Positions 45,162-53,749 of a DNA stretch of 64,000 nt are shown here, piece after piece. Within the stretch, counting starts at the first letter, position 1, and each line of letters begins with the position of its first letter. Source of the stretch: Agromyces aureus. Its GTDB lineage: Bacteria > Actinomycetota > Actinomycetes > Actinomycetales > Microbacteriaceae. Below the pieces are notes generated by a model. The model saw nothing but the letters and a program-made list of their open reading frames with translations, was not told the DNA's origin and searched no databases. The stretch lies in NCBI RefSeq assembly GCF_001660485.1, contig NZ_CP013979.1, forward strand, positions 4,216,001 to 4,280,000, written 5' to 3'. Position numbers and translations under genes: made by a program.

Positions 45162-45986
45162 TCATGCCGCGAGCCACCCGCCGAGCGCCGCCCGGAACGC
45201 CTCGGGCTGCTCCACCCACGGGTAATGACCGCAGTCGGGGATCGTGCGCAACTCCGCGCCGAGCGCCTCGGCGTACGCCGCCACCGGCGCGACCCCCGAG
45301 AGGATGTCGGCGTCGCCGCCGATCACGAGGGTCGGGATGCGGGGCGCCGCGAGGACCCGGGCCGCCGCGTCATCCGGAATCCCCGTGAACCACGCCTCGA
45401 CGGCGGCGAGCTCCCAGCCGCCGACAATGCTGTGGCTGCGTTCGCGGGCGGTCCAGTGCGCGTATCCGGCGGGCGCTTCGACGGCACGGGCGGCATCCCA
45501 CTGGCGTTGATCGACGGGCTGGGCCCCGGTGAGCGACTCGAGCGCCGCGATCACCGCCGGGTCGCCGCGGCGCCCGCCGATCGCGTCGCCGTCCCACGCG
45601 GCATCCGTGAGCCACGCCGCCGCAGGGGTGATGAGCGCGAGGCGGCGCAGCCGATCGGGGAAGCGTGCGGATGCCGCGAGCACGAGCCGCGTGCCGGCGG
45701 AGTGCCCGACCACGTCGAACCGGTCGAGCCCGAGGTGGTCGGCGAGCGCGATCAGGTCGTCGGCGTCGGCCCACCAGCCGTTCGAGCGACCACCGGACGT
45801 GGGCGTGCCACGCGGATGCAGCACCACGAGCTGCCGTTCGGCGCCGACGCCCGCGAGGTCCTCGAGGTAGTCGACGCCGCGGCACGGACCGCCGGGCACG
45901 ACGAGCGCGGGAGGCCGCTCGGACGAGGCGGTGCCGATGGTGCTGTACGCGAGTTCGGTGCCGTCGAGGGCGTGGAAGGTCTGCAC
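45162..45986 (-). CDS. Alpha/beta hydrolase
   Basis: 274 residues from GTG 45986. Features: oxyanion region VVPGGPCRGVDYL, nucleophile elbow VVGHSAGTRLVL (Ser near 95), acid in VIGGDADILSG near 222 and His in DCGHYPWVEQP near 252. A catalytic triad is therefore complete. The prolyl-aminopeptidase-like GGPCRG motif suggests a peptidase or lactonase subgroup, but the substrate is unknown. A TAGTGT box ends 6 nt upstream, with no ribosome site. Confidence 0.85.
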   Translation of the reverse strand: MQTFHALDGTELAYSTIGTASSERPPALVVPGGPCRGVDYLEDLAGVGAERQLVVLHPRGTPTSGGRSNGWWADADDLIALADHLGLDRFDVVGHSAGTRLVLAASARFPDRLRRLALITPAAAWLTDAAWDGDAIGGRRGDPAVIAALESLTGAQPVDQRQWDAARAVEAPAGYAHWTARERSHSIVGGWELAAVEAWFTGIPDDAAARVLAAPRIPTLVIGGDADILSGVAPVAAYAEALGAELRTIPDCGHYPWVEQPEAFRAALGGWLAA

Positions 45987-45992
45987 CCGCCG

Positions 45993-45998
45993 ACACTA
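45993..45998 (-). promoter_or_regulatory. -10 box of leaderless hydrolase gene
   Basis: TAGTGT on the minus strand, 6 nt before GTG 45986. Confidence 0.45.
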
Positions 45999-46014
45999 CC
46001 CGGCGCGCCCGACA

Positions 46015-46044
46015 GGTCTCGATACGCTTCGCTACTCGACCGGC
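46015..46044 (-). repeat. Dispersed GGTCTCGA/TCGACCGGC repeat, copy 3
   Basis: Begins GGTCTCGATACGCTTCGC and ends TACTCGACCGGC. It lies in the 66-nt spacer after the PotC-like permease gene and before the hydrolase start. Confidence 0.85.
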
Positions 46045-46052
46045 GGCGAGGA

Positions 46053-46853
46053 CTACCGCTTCTGGTCGGCCGGCCCCGAGAGCTTCTGCGCGATGTAGAT
46101 CGGGATGATCGACACGAGCACGAGCACCACGGCGATGACCGAGACGATGGGCGCCTGATTCGGCCGGAACATGTTGTTCAGGATGAAGATGGGCAGCGTC
46201 GTCACCCCTGAGCCCGCGGTGAACGTCGTCACGATGATCTCGTCGAACGAGAGCGCGAACGCGAGCAGGCCTCCGGCGAGGAGCGCCGATCGCAGCTGCG
46301 GGAACGTCACGAGCCGGAACGTCGTCCACACGCCGGCGCCGAGGTCGGCCGAGGCCTCCTCGAGGTTCGTGCCCTGCCGCCGCAGGCGCGCGATCACGTT
46401 GTTGAAGACCGTGACGATGCAGAACGTGGCGTGCGCGATGACGACGGTCCAGATCGAGAGCGGCACGCCCATGATCGTGCGGAAGAAGTTGTTCAGCGCG
46501 ATGCCGGTGATGATGCCGGGCAGGGCGATCGGCAGGATCACGAGCAGGCTGATCGCCTCGCGGCCGAAGAACGCGAACCGCTGCAGCGCGAACGAGATGA
46601 GCGTGCCGAGCACGAGCGCGATGATCGTCGCGACGATCGCGACCTGCACGCTCGTCAGCACCGCCTCGAGTGCGCCGGCGCTCTGGAACGCCTTCACCCA
46701 CCACTCGAACGTGAATCCGGGCGGCGGCCATGTCAGCGAGGTCGACGTCGAGAACGAGTTCACGAGCACGACGAACAGCGGCACGTAGACGATCACGAGG
46801 ATGATCGCGGTGATCACGCCGAGCGTGACGCGAGCGGGGCGGGAGAGGCGCAT
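46053..46853 (-). CDS. Spermidine/putrescine-type ABC transporter permease (PotC-like)
   Basis: 266 residues, six transmembrane segments, with TM1 VTLGVITAIILVIVYVPLFV. The EAA loop is RRQGTNLEEASADLGAGVW near residue 160, and SFDEIIVTTFTAG is the PotC-type motif after it. It is the last gene of the importer operon, 9 nt after the PotB-like permease gene. The cognate ATPase is encoded at 49006. The substrate is a polyamine or related cation by family only. Confidence 0.9.
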   Translation of the reverse strand: MRLSRPARVTLGVITAIILVIVYVPLFVVLVNSFSTSTSLTWPPPGFTFEWWVKAFQSAGALEAVLTSVQVAIVATIIALVLGTLISFALQRFAFFGREAISLLVILPIALPGIITGIALNNFFRTIMGVPLSIWTVVIAHATFCIVTVFNNVIARLRRQGTNLEEASADLGAGVWTTFRLVTFPQLRSALLAGGLLAFALSFDEIIVTTFTAGSGVTTLPIFILNNMFRPNQAPIVSVIAVVLVLVSIIPIYIAQKLSGPADQKR

Positions 46854-46862
46854 CCGTCTGCC

Positions 46863-47765
46863 TTAGAGGTTGTCGAGCGCGCCGGTGCGGCGCACGAGGA
46901 ACAGGTAGCCGAAGATGATCACGATCGGGATGAGCGCGATCGCGGACGCCAGCGGGAGGTTGTTCGCGGCGCCCACGTTCGTGTACACGAGGTTGCCGAG
47001 CATCTGGTTCGCGCCGCCCACGATGTTCACGGTGATGTAGTCGCCGAGCGAGAGCGAGAAGCTGAAGATCGTGCCGGCGATGATCGCGGGCAGGATGAGC
47101 GGGAAGACCACGAGGCGCAGGGTCGACCACGACTTGCCGCCGAGGTCGCCGGACGCCTCGAGCAGCGAGTCCGGCACGCGCTCGAGCCCGGCGTAGATGG
47201 GCAGGATCACGTACGGCAGCCACAGGTACGACAGCGTGATGATCGTCGCCGGGAGCCCGTAGCCGGGCGTGTGCCCGCCGAACGGGGCGAGCAGCCACTC
47301 GAGGATGCCGTCCTGCGAGAGCACCGAGCGCCAGGCGTACGCCTTGACGAGGTACGACGCCCAGAGCGGCGTGAGCACGAGGATCACGAGCACGCGCTGC
47401 ATGCGCGGCGAGGCGACCTTCGCCATGAAGAATGCGATGGGCAGCGCCAGCACCACGTCGATGAGCGTCACGGCGAGCGCGACGCCGACCGTGCGCAGGG
47501 TCACCGTCTGGTAGAGCGATCCGGTGACGACCTCGATGATGTTGTCGAGGGTGAACTCGGTCGTGATCTCGCCCGTGAAGCTGTCGACCGACCAGAACGC
47601 CGTGACGAGCAGCAGGGCGAGCGCGACGATGTAGACCACGACGAGCCAGAACAGGGGCGCCGCCAGCAGCAGCGCCAACCGCGTGCGCGGGTGGGTCGTG
47701 AGGAAGGCGGAGCCCGCCCGCGCCGCAGAGCGGCGTGGACGGGACTCCACTGAGGCCGAGGTCAT
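46863..47765 (-). CDS. Spermidine/putrescine-type ABC transporter permease (PotB-like)
   Basis: 300 residues from ATG 47765, which shares a base with the binding-protein stop (TGATG). An N-terminal cytoplasmic stretch precedes TM1 (LALLLAAPLFWLVVVYIVAL). LTPLWASYLVKAYAWRSVL and the EAA loop PDSLLEASGDLGGKSWSTL are typical of PotB. Partner of the PotC-like permease. Confidence 0.9.
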   Translation of the reverse strand: MTSASVESRPRRSAARAGSAFLTTHPRTRLALLLAAPLFWLVVVYIVALALLLVTAFWSVDSFTGEITTEFTLDNIIEVVTGSLYQTVTLRTVGVALAVTLIDVVLALPIAFFMAKVASPRMQRVLVILVLTPLWASYLVKAYAWRSVLSQDGILEWLLAPFGGHTPGYGLPATIITLSYLWLPYVILPIYAGLERVPDSLLEASGDLGGKSWSTLRLVVFPLILPAIIAGTIFSFSLSLGDYITVNIVGGANQMLGNLVYTNVGAANNLPLASAIALIPIVIIFGYLFLVRRTGALDNL

Positions 47766-48946
47766 CAGCCCTTGATCTCCTGCCACGCGGCGGTCCAGGC
47801 GGCGTAGTCGGTGCACGTGACATCCGTGCGCCCGTCGAGGCACTTCTCGATCGGGGTCGACCAGTACCAGATCTGCGACGCGTAGTCGGCGTCACCGGCG
47901 TGGTAGGCCTCGCAGTCCTCGCGGTAGTCGCACGCGGCATCCGACGAGGGGGCCTCGCCGAAGTACGAGGTCGCGGCGGCGTTGGCCTCGGGGCTGGCGA
48001 TGTAGTCGAGCCACGCGTAGGCGCAGTTCGGGTTCTTCGCCTCGGACGCGATCATCCAGGTGTCGGACCATCCGGTCGCGCCCTCCTCGGGCAGCACGAC
48101 GTCGGTCGCCGCGCCTTCGCCCTCGAGCACGTTCTCGATGACCTGCCAGCTCGTGCCGACGACGGAGTCGCCGGTCGTGAAGGCCTGGATCTCCTTGAGG
48201 TAGTCGGACCAGTACTCGCCGATGCTCTCGCGCTGCACCTTCAGCAGGTCGACGGCCGCAGCGAGCTGCTCCTCGTCGAGCGCGTAGGGGTTCTCGATGC
48301 CGAGGTCGGGCTCGTGCGCCATGAGGTAGACCGCGGCATCCGCGATGTAGATCGGGGAGTCGTAGGCCGTGACCTTGCCCGCGTTCTCGGAGGCCTTGTC
48401 GAACACGACGTCCCACGAGGTGGGCGCCGTCGGGAACTCCTCCGTGTTGTACATGAGCAGGTTGGCGCCGTAGCCGTGCGGCACGCCGTACGAGACGCCG
48501 TCGACCGAGTTCCAGGCCTGGTCCTTCAGGAAGGGGTAGATGCCCTCGTAGTTCGGGATGAGATCGGTGTTCACGGGGGCGACGTCGCCGGCGGCGACGA
48601 GGCGCAGGGAGGCGTCGCCCGAGGCGGAGACCACGTCGTAGTCGCCCGTCTTCATGAGGTTCAACGCCTCATCCGACGTGCCGAACGTCTTCGTGGTGAC
48701 CTTGCAGCCGGTCTCGTCGACGAACGGGGTGACCCAGTCGACGGCGGGGTCGTTCGAGCCGTCCTCGACGTAGCCCGGCCACGCGAGGATCGAGACCTGG
48801 CCCTCGTAGTCGCCGAGCTCGGTCGCGGCCTCGCCGCCCGAGTCGCCGGAACCGCTCGAGGTGCCGCAGGCCGTGAGCAACGCGACCGAGGCGATCGCGA
48901 GGCCGACGACCGCGCCACGGCGGGCCGTGTGCGGAATGCGCTTCAT
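47765..48946 (-). CDS. Polyamine-type ABC transporter substrate-binding lipoprotein (PotD-like)
   Basis: 393 residues from ATG 48946 (AAGGAGAG upstream). The signal peptide ends in the lipobox LTAC (Cys27). SILAWPGYVEDG, YGVPHGYGANLLMYN and the late TWMIASEAKNPNCAYAWLDY fit the PotD/PotF group of class II binding proteins. Seven further cysteines, most in the C-terminal third (AACDYREDC, EKCLDG, VTCTDY), suggest structural disulfides, unusual for PotD. The ligand is probably a polyamine or similar small cation; this is not provable here. Confidence 0.88.
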   Translation of the reverse strand: MKRIPHTARRGAVVGLAIASVALLTACGTSSGSGDSGGEAATELGDYEGQVSILAWPGYVEDGSNDPAVDWVTPFVDETGCKVTTKTFGTSDEALNLMKTGDYDVVSASGDASLRLVAAGDVAPVNTDLIPNYEGIYPFLKDQAWNSVDGVSYGVPHGYGANLLMYNTEEFPTAPTSWDVVFDKASENAGKVTAYDSPIYIADAAVYLMAHEPDLGIENPYALDEEQLAAAVDLLKVQRESIGEYWSDYLKEIQAFTTGDSVVGTSWQVIENVLEGEGAATDVVLPEEGATGWSDTWMIASEAKNPNCAYAWLDYIASPEANAAATSYFGEAPSSDAACDYREDCEAYHAGDADYASQIWYWSTPIEKCLDGRTDVTCTDYAAWTAAWQEIKG

Positions 48947-49005
48947 GGTTCTCTCCTTCTGTGTGGGACTGCAGGGGTGCGAGTGGTGCTGAGCTGCGGT
49001 GCGGT

Positions 49006-50073
49006 TCAAGCGACGGATGCCGCGGCATCCGCCTCGCTCGATGGAGGTGCTGAGGCGAGCGCGACGACGTCGGCGTCGTGCCAACTGACGTGCACGCGGT
49101 CGCCGCGGTCGCCCGCGGCGAGGGCGCGGCGGTCGTTCTGCGCGACCACGGTGACGCGCAGGCCCGCATCGAGATCGACGACGGTGCGGATGCCGCTGCC
49201 GAGGTAGATGACCTCGACCACGGTGCCCGGTGCGCTGCGCACGCCGTCGCCGGTCTCGGGTTCGGCGGTGACGACGAGCTTCTCGGGGCGCACGGAGTGC
49301 TCGCCGCCGCGCCCGAGGAGGGCCTGCGAGCGTGCGTCGTCGAACAGGTTCGAGGTGCCGACGAATCCGGCGACGAAGCGCGAGCCCGGCCGCTCGTAGA
49401 GTTCGGCGGGCGTGCCGAGCTGCTCGATGCGGCCGTCGTTGAACACGGCGACCCGGTCGGAGAGCGTGAGCGCCTCCTCCTGGTCGTGCGTGACGAAGAT
49501 GAACGTGATGCCGAGGTCGCGCTGGATCTGCTTGAGCTCGACCTGCATCTGCTCGCGGAGCTTGAGGTCGAGGGCGCCGAGGGGTTCGTCGAGCAGCAGC
49601 ACCTTGGGTTCGACGACCGTGGCCCGGGCGAGGGCGACGCGCTGCCGCTGCCCGCCCGAGAGCTGCGACGGCTTGCGGTCAGCCATCTGCTCGAGCCGCA
49701 CAGAGGCAAGGGCGCGGCGTGCCCGTTCGGTGCGCGCCTTCTTGCCGATGCCGCGCACGCGCAGCCCGTAGGCGACGTTGTCGAGCACGCTCATGTGCGG
49801 AAAGAGCGCGTAGTCCTGGAAGACCGTGTTGACGTCGCGGTCGAACGGGGCGCGCTTGGTGACGTCTTCGCCGAACAGCTCGATGGAGCCGCTCGTCGGC
49901 TGCTCGAACCCGGCGATGAGTCGCAGCACGGTGGTCTTGCCCGAGCCCGAGGGGCCGAGCATCGAGAAGAACTCCCCGGCCGCGATCTCGAGGTCGACGT
50001 GGTCGACGGCGGTCACGGCCCCGAACTCCTTGGTGAGTCCGGTCAGCCTGATCGCCGGCTGGCTGTCGGTCAT
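49006..50073 (-). CDS. Polyamine-type ABC transporter ATP-binding protein (PotA-like)
   Basis: 355 residues from ATG 50073 (AAGGAG upstream). Walker A GPSGSGKTT near residue 41, Q-loop TVFQDYALFPHMSV near 85, signature [14 protein letters not shown] near 137, Walker B VLLLDEPLGALDLKL, His-loop FVTHDQEEALTLSD and a C-terminal TOBE regulatory domain (about 280-345). First gene of the importer operon; the binding-protein gene follows after 59 nt. The C-terminal Ala/Ser tail carries a GGATGCC palindrome (49014-49031). Confidence 0.94.
   Translation of the reverse strand: MTDSQPAIRLTGLTKEFGAVTAVDHVDLEIAAGEFFSMLGPSGSGKTTVLRLIAGFEQPTSGSIELFGEDVTKRAPFDRDVNTVFQDYALFPHMSVLDNVAYGLRVRGIGKKARTERARRALASVRLEQMADRKPSQLSGGQRQRVALARATVVEPKVLLLDEPLGALDLKLREQMQVELKQIQRDLGITFIFVTHDQEEALTLSDRVAVFNDGRIEQLGTPAELYERPGSRFVAGFVGTSNLFDDARSQALLGRGGEHSVRPEKLVVTAEPETGDGVRSAPGTVVEVIYLGSGIRTVVDLDAGLRVTVVAQNDRRALAAGDRGDRVHVSWHDADVVALASAPPSSEADAAASVA
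49014..49031. repeat. 18-bp GGATGCC palindrome inside the potA-like gene
   Basis: CGGATGCCGCGGCATCCG is a perfect palindrome in the codons for the Asp-Ala-Ala-Ala-Ser tail. The identical 18-mer occurs at 60320-60337. Confidence 0.85.
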
Positions 50074-50106
50074 TGCTGTGCTCCTTCGCGAGGCGTGTTC
50101 AAAATC

Positions 50107-50120
50107 ATATGGATCCAGAT
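50107..50120. promoter_or_regulatory. Putative GntR operator in the potA/gntR divergent spacer
   Basis: ATATGGATCCAGAT contains a perfect TGGATCCA palindrome and matches in 12 of 14 positions. It lies 34 nt upstream of the potA-like start and 63 nt from the GntR start, so one bound dimer could control both directions. Confidence 0.6.
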
Positions 50121-50183
50121 GTCTGCCGCCAGACCTTCGTGTTACGGTCGTGTCACAGTTTCCGAGCCGACCCGGGAGGGCGG

Positions 50184-51032
50184 ATGCCGCACGCCGCCGG
50201 CCGAACCGACGCGACCCGAGCCGTGGTCTTCGCCCCGCTCGAGGGTGCCGGTCGCGCCGAACTCGTCGAGCAGCGCATCACCGACGCGATCGTCGCCGGC
50301 GTGCTGCGCGACGGCGAGCGGCTGCCCAGCGAATCCGACCTCGCGGGACGGCTGGGGGTCGCCGTCGTCACCGCGCGCGAGGCGCTCGTCGCGCTGCGCG
50401 ACAACGGCCTCGTGCACACCCGACGAGGCCGCGACGGCGGCAGCTTCGTGACCTTCGATCCCGATACCTCGGCCCGCCTCGTCGAGCGGCGACTGCGCTC
50501 GCTCAGCCGCGTCGAGATCCGCGATCTCTCACTGCACTACTCCGCGATCGCGGGCATGGCGGCCGAGGTCGCCGCCGACCGGGCGAGCGAAGACGACCTC
50601 GCCAGCCTCGCCGACATCGACGCCCGCGCCGACCTCGCGACGGCCGGCGGCGCGCGCCGGGCCGTCGGACGATTCCAGCTCGAGGTCGCCGCCGTGAGCC
50701 AGTCACCGCGCCTCGTGCAGGAGGAGCTGCGACTGCAGGCCGAGGCCGGACCCTTGCTCTGGATGGGCCTCCGGGAGGAAGATGCTCGTGACCGCAGCCG
50801 CATCGCGCGGCTCGACGTGATCCAGGCCATCCGCGACGTGCAACCCGAACGTGCACGTCGCGTCACGACGGAGCTCATCGCCTCCGCGGTGCAGTGGCTG
50901 GTCGATGAGAAGTCCCGAATCGACCAGGCGGCGCACCCGGCCGGCGGTGCGGCATCCGTCACCGACCGGGTCACCGTCGCCGACGAGGCATCCGTCGTCG
51001 ACGCGGCATCAGCGGAAGGAGCCCCCGCGTGA
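50184..51032 (+). CDS. GntR/FadR-family regulator of the polyamine importer
   Basis: 282 residues from ATG 50184 (GGGAGGG upstream). The N-terminal winged helix (about 20-85) includes ITDAIVAGVLRDGERLPSES and VAVVTAREALVALRDNGLV. A helical FCD-like effector domain follows (about 105-245), then an Ala/Ser/Val tail rich in GCATCCGTC repeats. It is divergent from the potA-like gene across a TGGATCCA palindrome and GTGA-coupled to the Cache-domain gene downstream, which suggests that the two cooperate in sensing the transported ligand. Confidence 0.87.
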   Translation: MPHAAGRTDATRAVVFAPLEGAGRAELVEQRITDAIVAGVLRDGERLPSESDLAGRLGVAVVTAREALVALRDNGLVHTRRGRDGGSFVTFDPDTSARLVERRLRSLSRVEIRDLSLHYSAIAGMAAEVAADRASEDDLASLADIDARADLATAGGARRAVGRFQLEVAAVSQSPRLVQEELRLQAEAGPLLWMGLREEDARDRSRIARLDVIQAIRDVQPERARRVTTELIASAVQWLVDEKSRIDQAAHPAGGAASVTDRVTVADEASVVDAASAEGAPA

Positions 51033-51850
51033 GCACCACTCTCGATCTCGCGGCAGAGCACATCGCGTGGCGCGTCGCGGCGACGATCGAACCGGTCCTG
51101 GCCATGGTCGACGGATGGCGCGGGGTGCTCGAGGCCGAGCTCGCCGGCCCGTTCGCCGGCGCCCTCACCGGCTCGAAGGCGGCCGAGGCGAGCACGCTCG
51201 ACGCCGTCGTCGCGGCCCTCGTCGGAGGCGAGCTCGAACGCGACGGCGCCCTCATCACCGGCGCCGGCTTCGTGGCCGCCCCCGGATTCCTCGCCGACGC
51301 GCAATGGCACCTCGCCTGGTGGCTGAGCAGCGCGAACTCGTTCGGCGCCGGCGCCCCGGGCGTCGCGAGCCTGCGCCGCCTCGAGGCCGTGAGCGATCCC
51401 GACTCCGACCAGTTCCGCGACTACACGACGCTCGAGTGGTGGCGCGTGCCCGCCCGCTCCGGCCGCCGTCACCTCACCGGCCCGTACGTCGACTACCTCT
51501 GCACCGACGACTACACGGTCACGATCACGACGCCCGTCATGGCCGACGGCGAGATGGTCGGCGTGGTGGGCGCCGACGCGTACGTCGCCAGGCTCGAACG
51601 CGAACTGCTGCCCGTGCTGCGCGAGTGGGGCGGCGCCTGCACGCTCGTGAACGCCTCGGGCCGGATCCTCGCCTCGACCGACTCGCGACGTGCGACCGGC
51701 GCGCTGCTGCGGCTCGACGGCCTGTCGGAATCGCTCGCGCCCCTGCACGAGGAGCACCCCGGGCATTCGGCCGTGCTGAGCGGCGGAGAGCTCGTGCTGC
51801 CCTGCGGCGACACCACGCTCGCGCTCGTGGCCGAGGCTCCGCCGAACTAG
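51029..51850 (+). CDS. Soluble Cache-domain sensor protein
   Basis: 273 residues from GTG 51029, overlapping the GntR stop (GTGA). No signal peptide or membrane segment is present, so it is cytoplasmic, unlike most Cache sensors. The Cache/PDC hallmark lies at about 145-195: LTGPYVDYLCTDDYTVTITT, then VMADGEMVGVVGADAYVARLE. A second small lobe (about 200-270) contains NASGRILASTDSRRATG. The fold binds small amines, amino acids or carboxylates. Coupled to the GntR gene and opposite a polyamine importer, it may be an intracellular ligand sensor or a partner of the regulator; this is inference. Confidence 0.75.
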   Translation: MSTTLDLAAEHIAWRVAATIEPVLAMVDGWRGVLEAELAGPFAGALTGSKAAEASTLDAVVAALVGGELERDGALITGAGFVAAPGFLADAQWHLAWWLSSANSFGAGAPGVASLRRLEAVSDPDSDQFRDYTTLEWWRVPARSGRRHLTGPYVDYLCTDDYTVTITTPVMADGEMVGVVGADAYVARLERELLPVLREWGGACTLVNASGRILASTDSRRATGALLRLDGLSESLAPLHEEHPGHSAVLSGGELVLPCGDTTLALVAEAPPN

Positions 51851-52512
51851 CGAATCGCGGCGCCGGGCTCGAGGACGAGCTCGGCGATCGCCGGGTCGCC
51901 GCCGTAGGCGATGAGGCGCCCGTGGTACGCCTTGCGGGCGCGGGCGTAGTGCACCGCGCTGTCGGCCTCGCGGATGACGGCCATCAGGTTCATCCACTCG
52001 AACGTGCCCTGCAGTTCGAAGGCGAGCTGGTCGGGGTCGTCGAGCAGGGGCAGTTCGCCCTGCGAGGTCGCGAAGCGGGCGGAGGCCGCGAGGTAGCCGA
52101 GCCAGCTCTCGAGCTGGTCGGCGAGGGCGTCGCGCACCGGGCCCGGCTTGGAGTGGAAGTCGGCCGCGCTGGCGGAGAAGAAGCAGCCGCCAGGGAAGAC
52201 GCGATCCTCGGAGTACGCGACGACGCGGTCGAGCAGCGCGGTCAGGCGACGGATGCCGCGTGGCTGCACCCGTGCGGGTTCGATCACGGTCGCGGTGAAC
52301 CGTTCGGCCGCCGCGGCGACGGTCGCGAGCTGCAGCTGCTCCTTCGAGCCGAACAGCGTCGCGATGCCGCTCTTGCTCACGTCCGCCTCGGCGGCGAGAC
52401 GCCCGATCGAGAGGCCGTCGAGGCCCTCCATCGAGGCGAGGTCGGCGGCGTGCGCGAGCACGATCCGTCGCGAGGCGTCCCCGCGAGCCCGTCTGCCGTC
52501 GATCATCGTCAT
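51847..52512 (-). CDS. TetR family regulator
   Basis: 221 residues from ATG 52512. The helix-turn-helix lies at about 22-60 (DGLSIGRLAAEADVSKSGIA, FGSKEQLQLATVAA), and the C-terminal domain resembles TetR_C_33-type. TAAACT (52520-52525) ends 7 nt upstream with no Shine-Dalgarno, supporting this start and a leaderless mRNA. Two ACGAACGTTCGT palindromes (52529-52563) fill the spacer to the divergent hydrolase gene. Its last 4 bases overlap the convergent Cache gene's stop codon (CTAG). Confidence 0.9.
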   Translation of the reverse strand: MTMIDGRRARGDASRRIVLAHAADLASMEGLDGLSIGRLAAEADVSKSGIATLFGSKEQLQLATVAAAAERFTATVIEPARVQPRGIRRLTALLDRVVAYSEDRVFPGGCFFSASAADFHSKPGPVRDALADQLESWLGYLAASARFATSQGELPLLDDPDQLAFELQGTFEWMNLMAVIREADSAVHYARARKAYHGRLIAYGGDPAIAELVLEPGAAIR

Positions 52513-52519
52513 GTCTTGC

Positions 52520-52525
52520 AGTTTA
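52520..52525 (-). promoter_or_regulatory. -10 box of leaderless TetR gene
   Basis: TAAACT on the minus strand, 7 nt before ATG 52512, adjacent to the operator palindromes. Confidence 0.5.
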
Positions 52526-52528
52526 CGC

Positions 52529-52563
52529 ACGAACGTTCGTACACTCTACGTACGAACGTTCGT
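52529..52563. promoter_or_regulatory. Twin TetR operators ACGAACGTTCGT
   Basis: The perfect 12-bp palindrome ACGAACGTTCGT occurs at 52529-52540 and 52552-52563, centres 23 bp apart. Between them lies TACACT (52540-52545), a -10 candidate for the rightward hydrolase gene. Two dimers would therefore block both divergent promoters. Confidence 0.88.
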
Positions 52564-52583
52564 AGAGTTTCTGGAGGCACCCC

Positions 52584-53606
52584 GTGAGCGCACCGGCATC
52601 CGACACCGCGTCGATCCCGACCATGACCGACCCGGTGCGTATGGTTCGTGCCGACGAACGAGGTGCCGCACGTGCGCCGCTCGCGCCGGCGTCTGCGCCG
52701 CCCGCGACGCCGATCGCACTGAAGGCGGTGGCCGGCGGCATCCGCCTCGCCTCGAAGATCTCGCCAGAACTGGGAGCTCGACTCGCCCTGCCGCTGTTCA
52801 CGCGCGTCGGCCGACGGGTTCCGGTCGCCGGAGCCGACGCCGCGACGCACACTGACGCCCGGCGCGGGCACGTGCGGATTCCGGGCATCCGGCGCACGGG
52901 TGTCGACGTGGTGACCTACGAGTGGGGCGGCGGGCCCGACGTCGTCGTCCTCGCGCACGGGTGGCAGTCGCGGGCGAGCGTCTTCGCACCCCTGGTTCGC
53001 GAACTGCGGAGCGAGGGCTTCCGCGTGGTCGCGTTCGACGCGCCCGCGAACGGCGACTCGCCCGGCCGTGACACCTACCTCGTCGACCACCTCGACATCC
53101 TGTCGGCGCTGCAGCAGCGGTACGGGCGGTTCCATGCGCTGATCGGGCACTCCTTCGGCGGCACGGCTTCGCTGCTCGCGCCGGGCGAGGGCGTCGACAC
53201 GCGTCGCGTCGCGTCCGTCGCCGCCGCGGGCTCGGCCCACGTGTTCGTCGACGAGTTCGGCAGGCTGGTCGGCCTCGACGCGGCGACCCGAGATGCGCTC
53301 GCACGCGGATTCGCACGCAAGCTGTTCTCCGACGTCGAGAACCCGTTCCAGCGCTACTCGGCGCTCGCGCACCCGCTGCCGGACGGGGTGCCGCTGCTCG
53401 TCGTGCACGACCGCGGCGACCGCAGGGTGCCGTTCGCCGAGGCCCCGAAGATCGCCGCCGCGAACCCCGGGCGCACGCGCTTCGTACCGACCGACGGGCT
53501 CGGACACAACCGCATCCTGCGCGCCGATGTGACCCTCGACGCGGTCGTCGACTTCGTCACGGCTCCGGATGCGGCGCTGACGCCGGCGCATCCGATGGTC
53601 GAGTAG
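52584..53606 (+). CDS. Alpha/beta hydrolase
   Basis: 340 residues from GTG 52584 (GGAGGC upstream). A disordered Ala/Pro N-terminus (1-45) is followed by a hydrolase fold with VVLAHGWQSRASVF (oxyanion loop, near 115), nucleophile elbow IGHSFGGTASLL (Ser near 184), acid in VVHDRGDRRVPF near 275 and His in GLGHNRIL near 308. The triad is complete. It is controlled by the divergent TetR regulator. The substrate is unknown. The stop codon lies in GGTCGAGTAGGCGC, a fragment of the window's dispersed repeat. Confidence 0.87.
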   Translation: MSAPASDTASIPTMTDPVRMVRADERGAARAPLAPASAPPATPIALKAVAGGIRLASKISPELGARLALPLFTRVGRRVPVAGADAATHTDARRGHVRIPGIRRTGVDVVTYEWGGGPDVVVLAHGWQSRASVFAPLVRELRSEGFRVVAFDAPANGDSPGRDTYLVDHLDILSALQQRYGRFHALIGHSFGGTASLLAPGEGVDTRRVASVAAAGSAHVFVDEFGRLVGLDAATRDALARGFARKLFSDVENPFQRYSALAHPLPDGVPLLVVHDRGDRRVPFAEAPKIAAANPGRTRFVPTDGLGHNRILRADVTLDAVVDFVTAPDAALTPAHPMVE

Positions 53607-53623
53607 GCGCCCGGGCACCGCCC

Positions 53624-53660
53624 GCCGGTCGAGTAGGCGCGCCAGCGCCATATCGAGACC
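53624..53660 (+). repeat. Dispersed GGTCTCGA/TCGACCGGC repeat, copy 4
   Basis: Begins GCCGGTCGAGTAGGCGCG and ends ATATCGAGACC; inverted relative to copy 5 thirty bases later. It lies in the spacer between two hydrolase genes. Confidence 0.8.
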
Positions 53661-53690
53661 AGCACCACGCTGCGCATTCGCGGAGCCGCT

Positions 53691-53720
53691 GGTCTCGAGG
53701 CGCTTCGCTCCTCGACCGGC
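53691..53720 (-). repeat. Dispersed GGTCTCGA/TCGACCGGC repeat, copy 5
   Basis: Begins GGTCTCGAGGCGCTTCGC and ends CTCCTCGACCGGC. Its right end supplies TCGACC (53712-53717), which sits at -35 distance from the downstream TATATT box. Confidence 0.85.
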
Positions 53721-53726
53721 ATGCTG

Positions 53727-53748
53727 ATTCGCTGTATATTCAGAGAAT
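53727..53748. promoter_or_regulatory. Operator/-10 overlap of hydrolase-MarR operon
   Basis: ATTCGCTG-TATATT-CAGAGAAT is an inverted repeat (7 of 8 pairs) whose centre is a -10-like TATATT (53735-53740). The repeat ends one base before the GTG at 53750. A regulator bound here would mask both promoter and start; the MarR-like protein encoded downstream is the natural candidate. Confidence 0.7.
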
Positions 53749-53749
53749 A

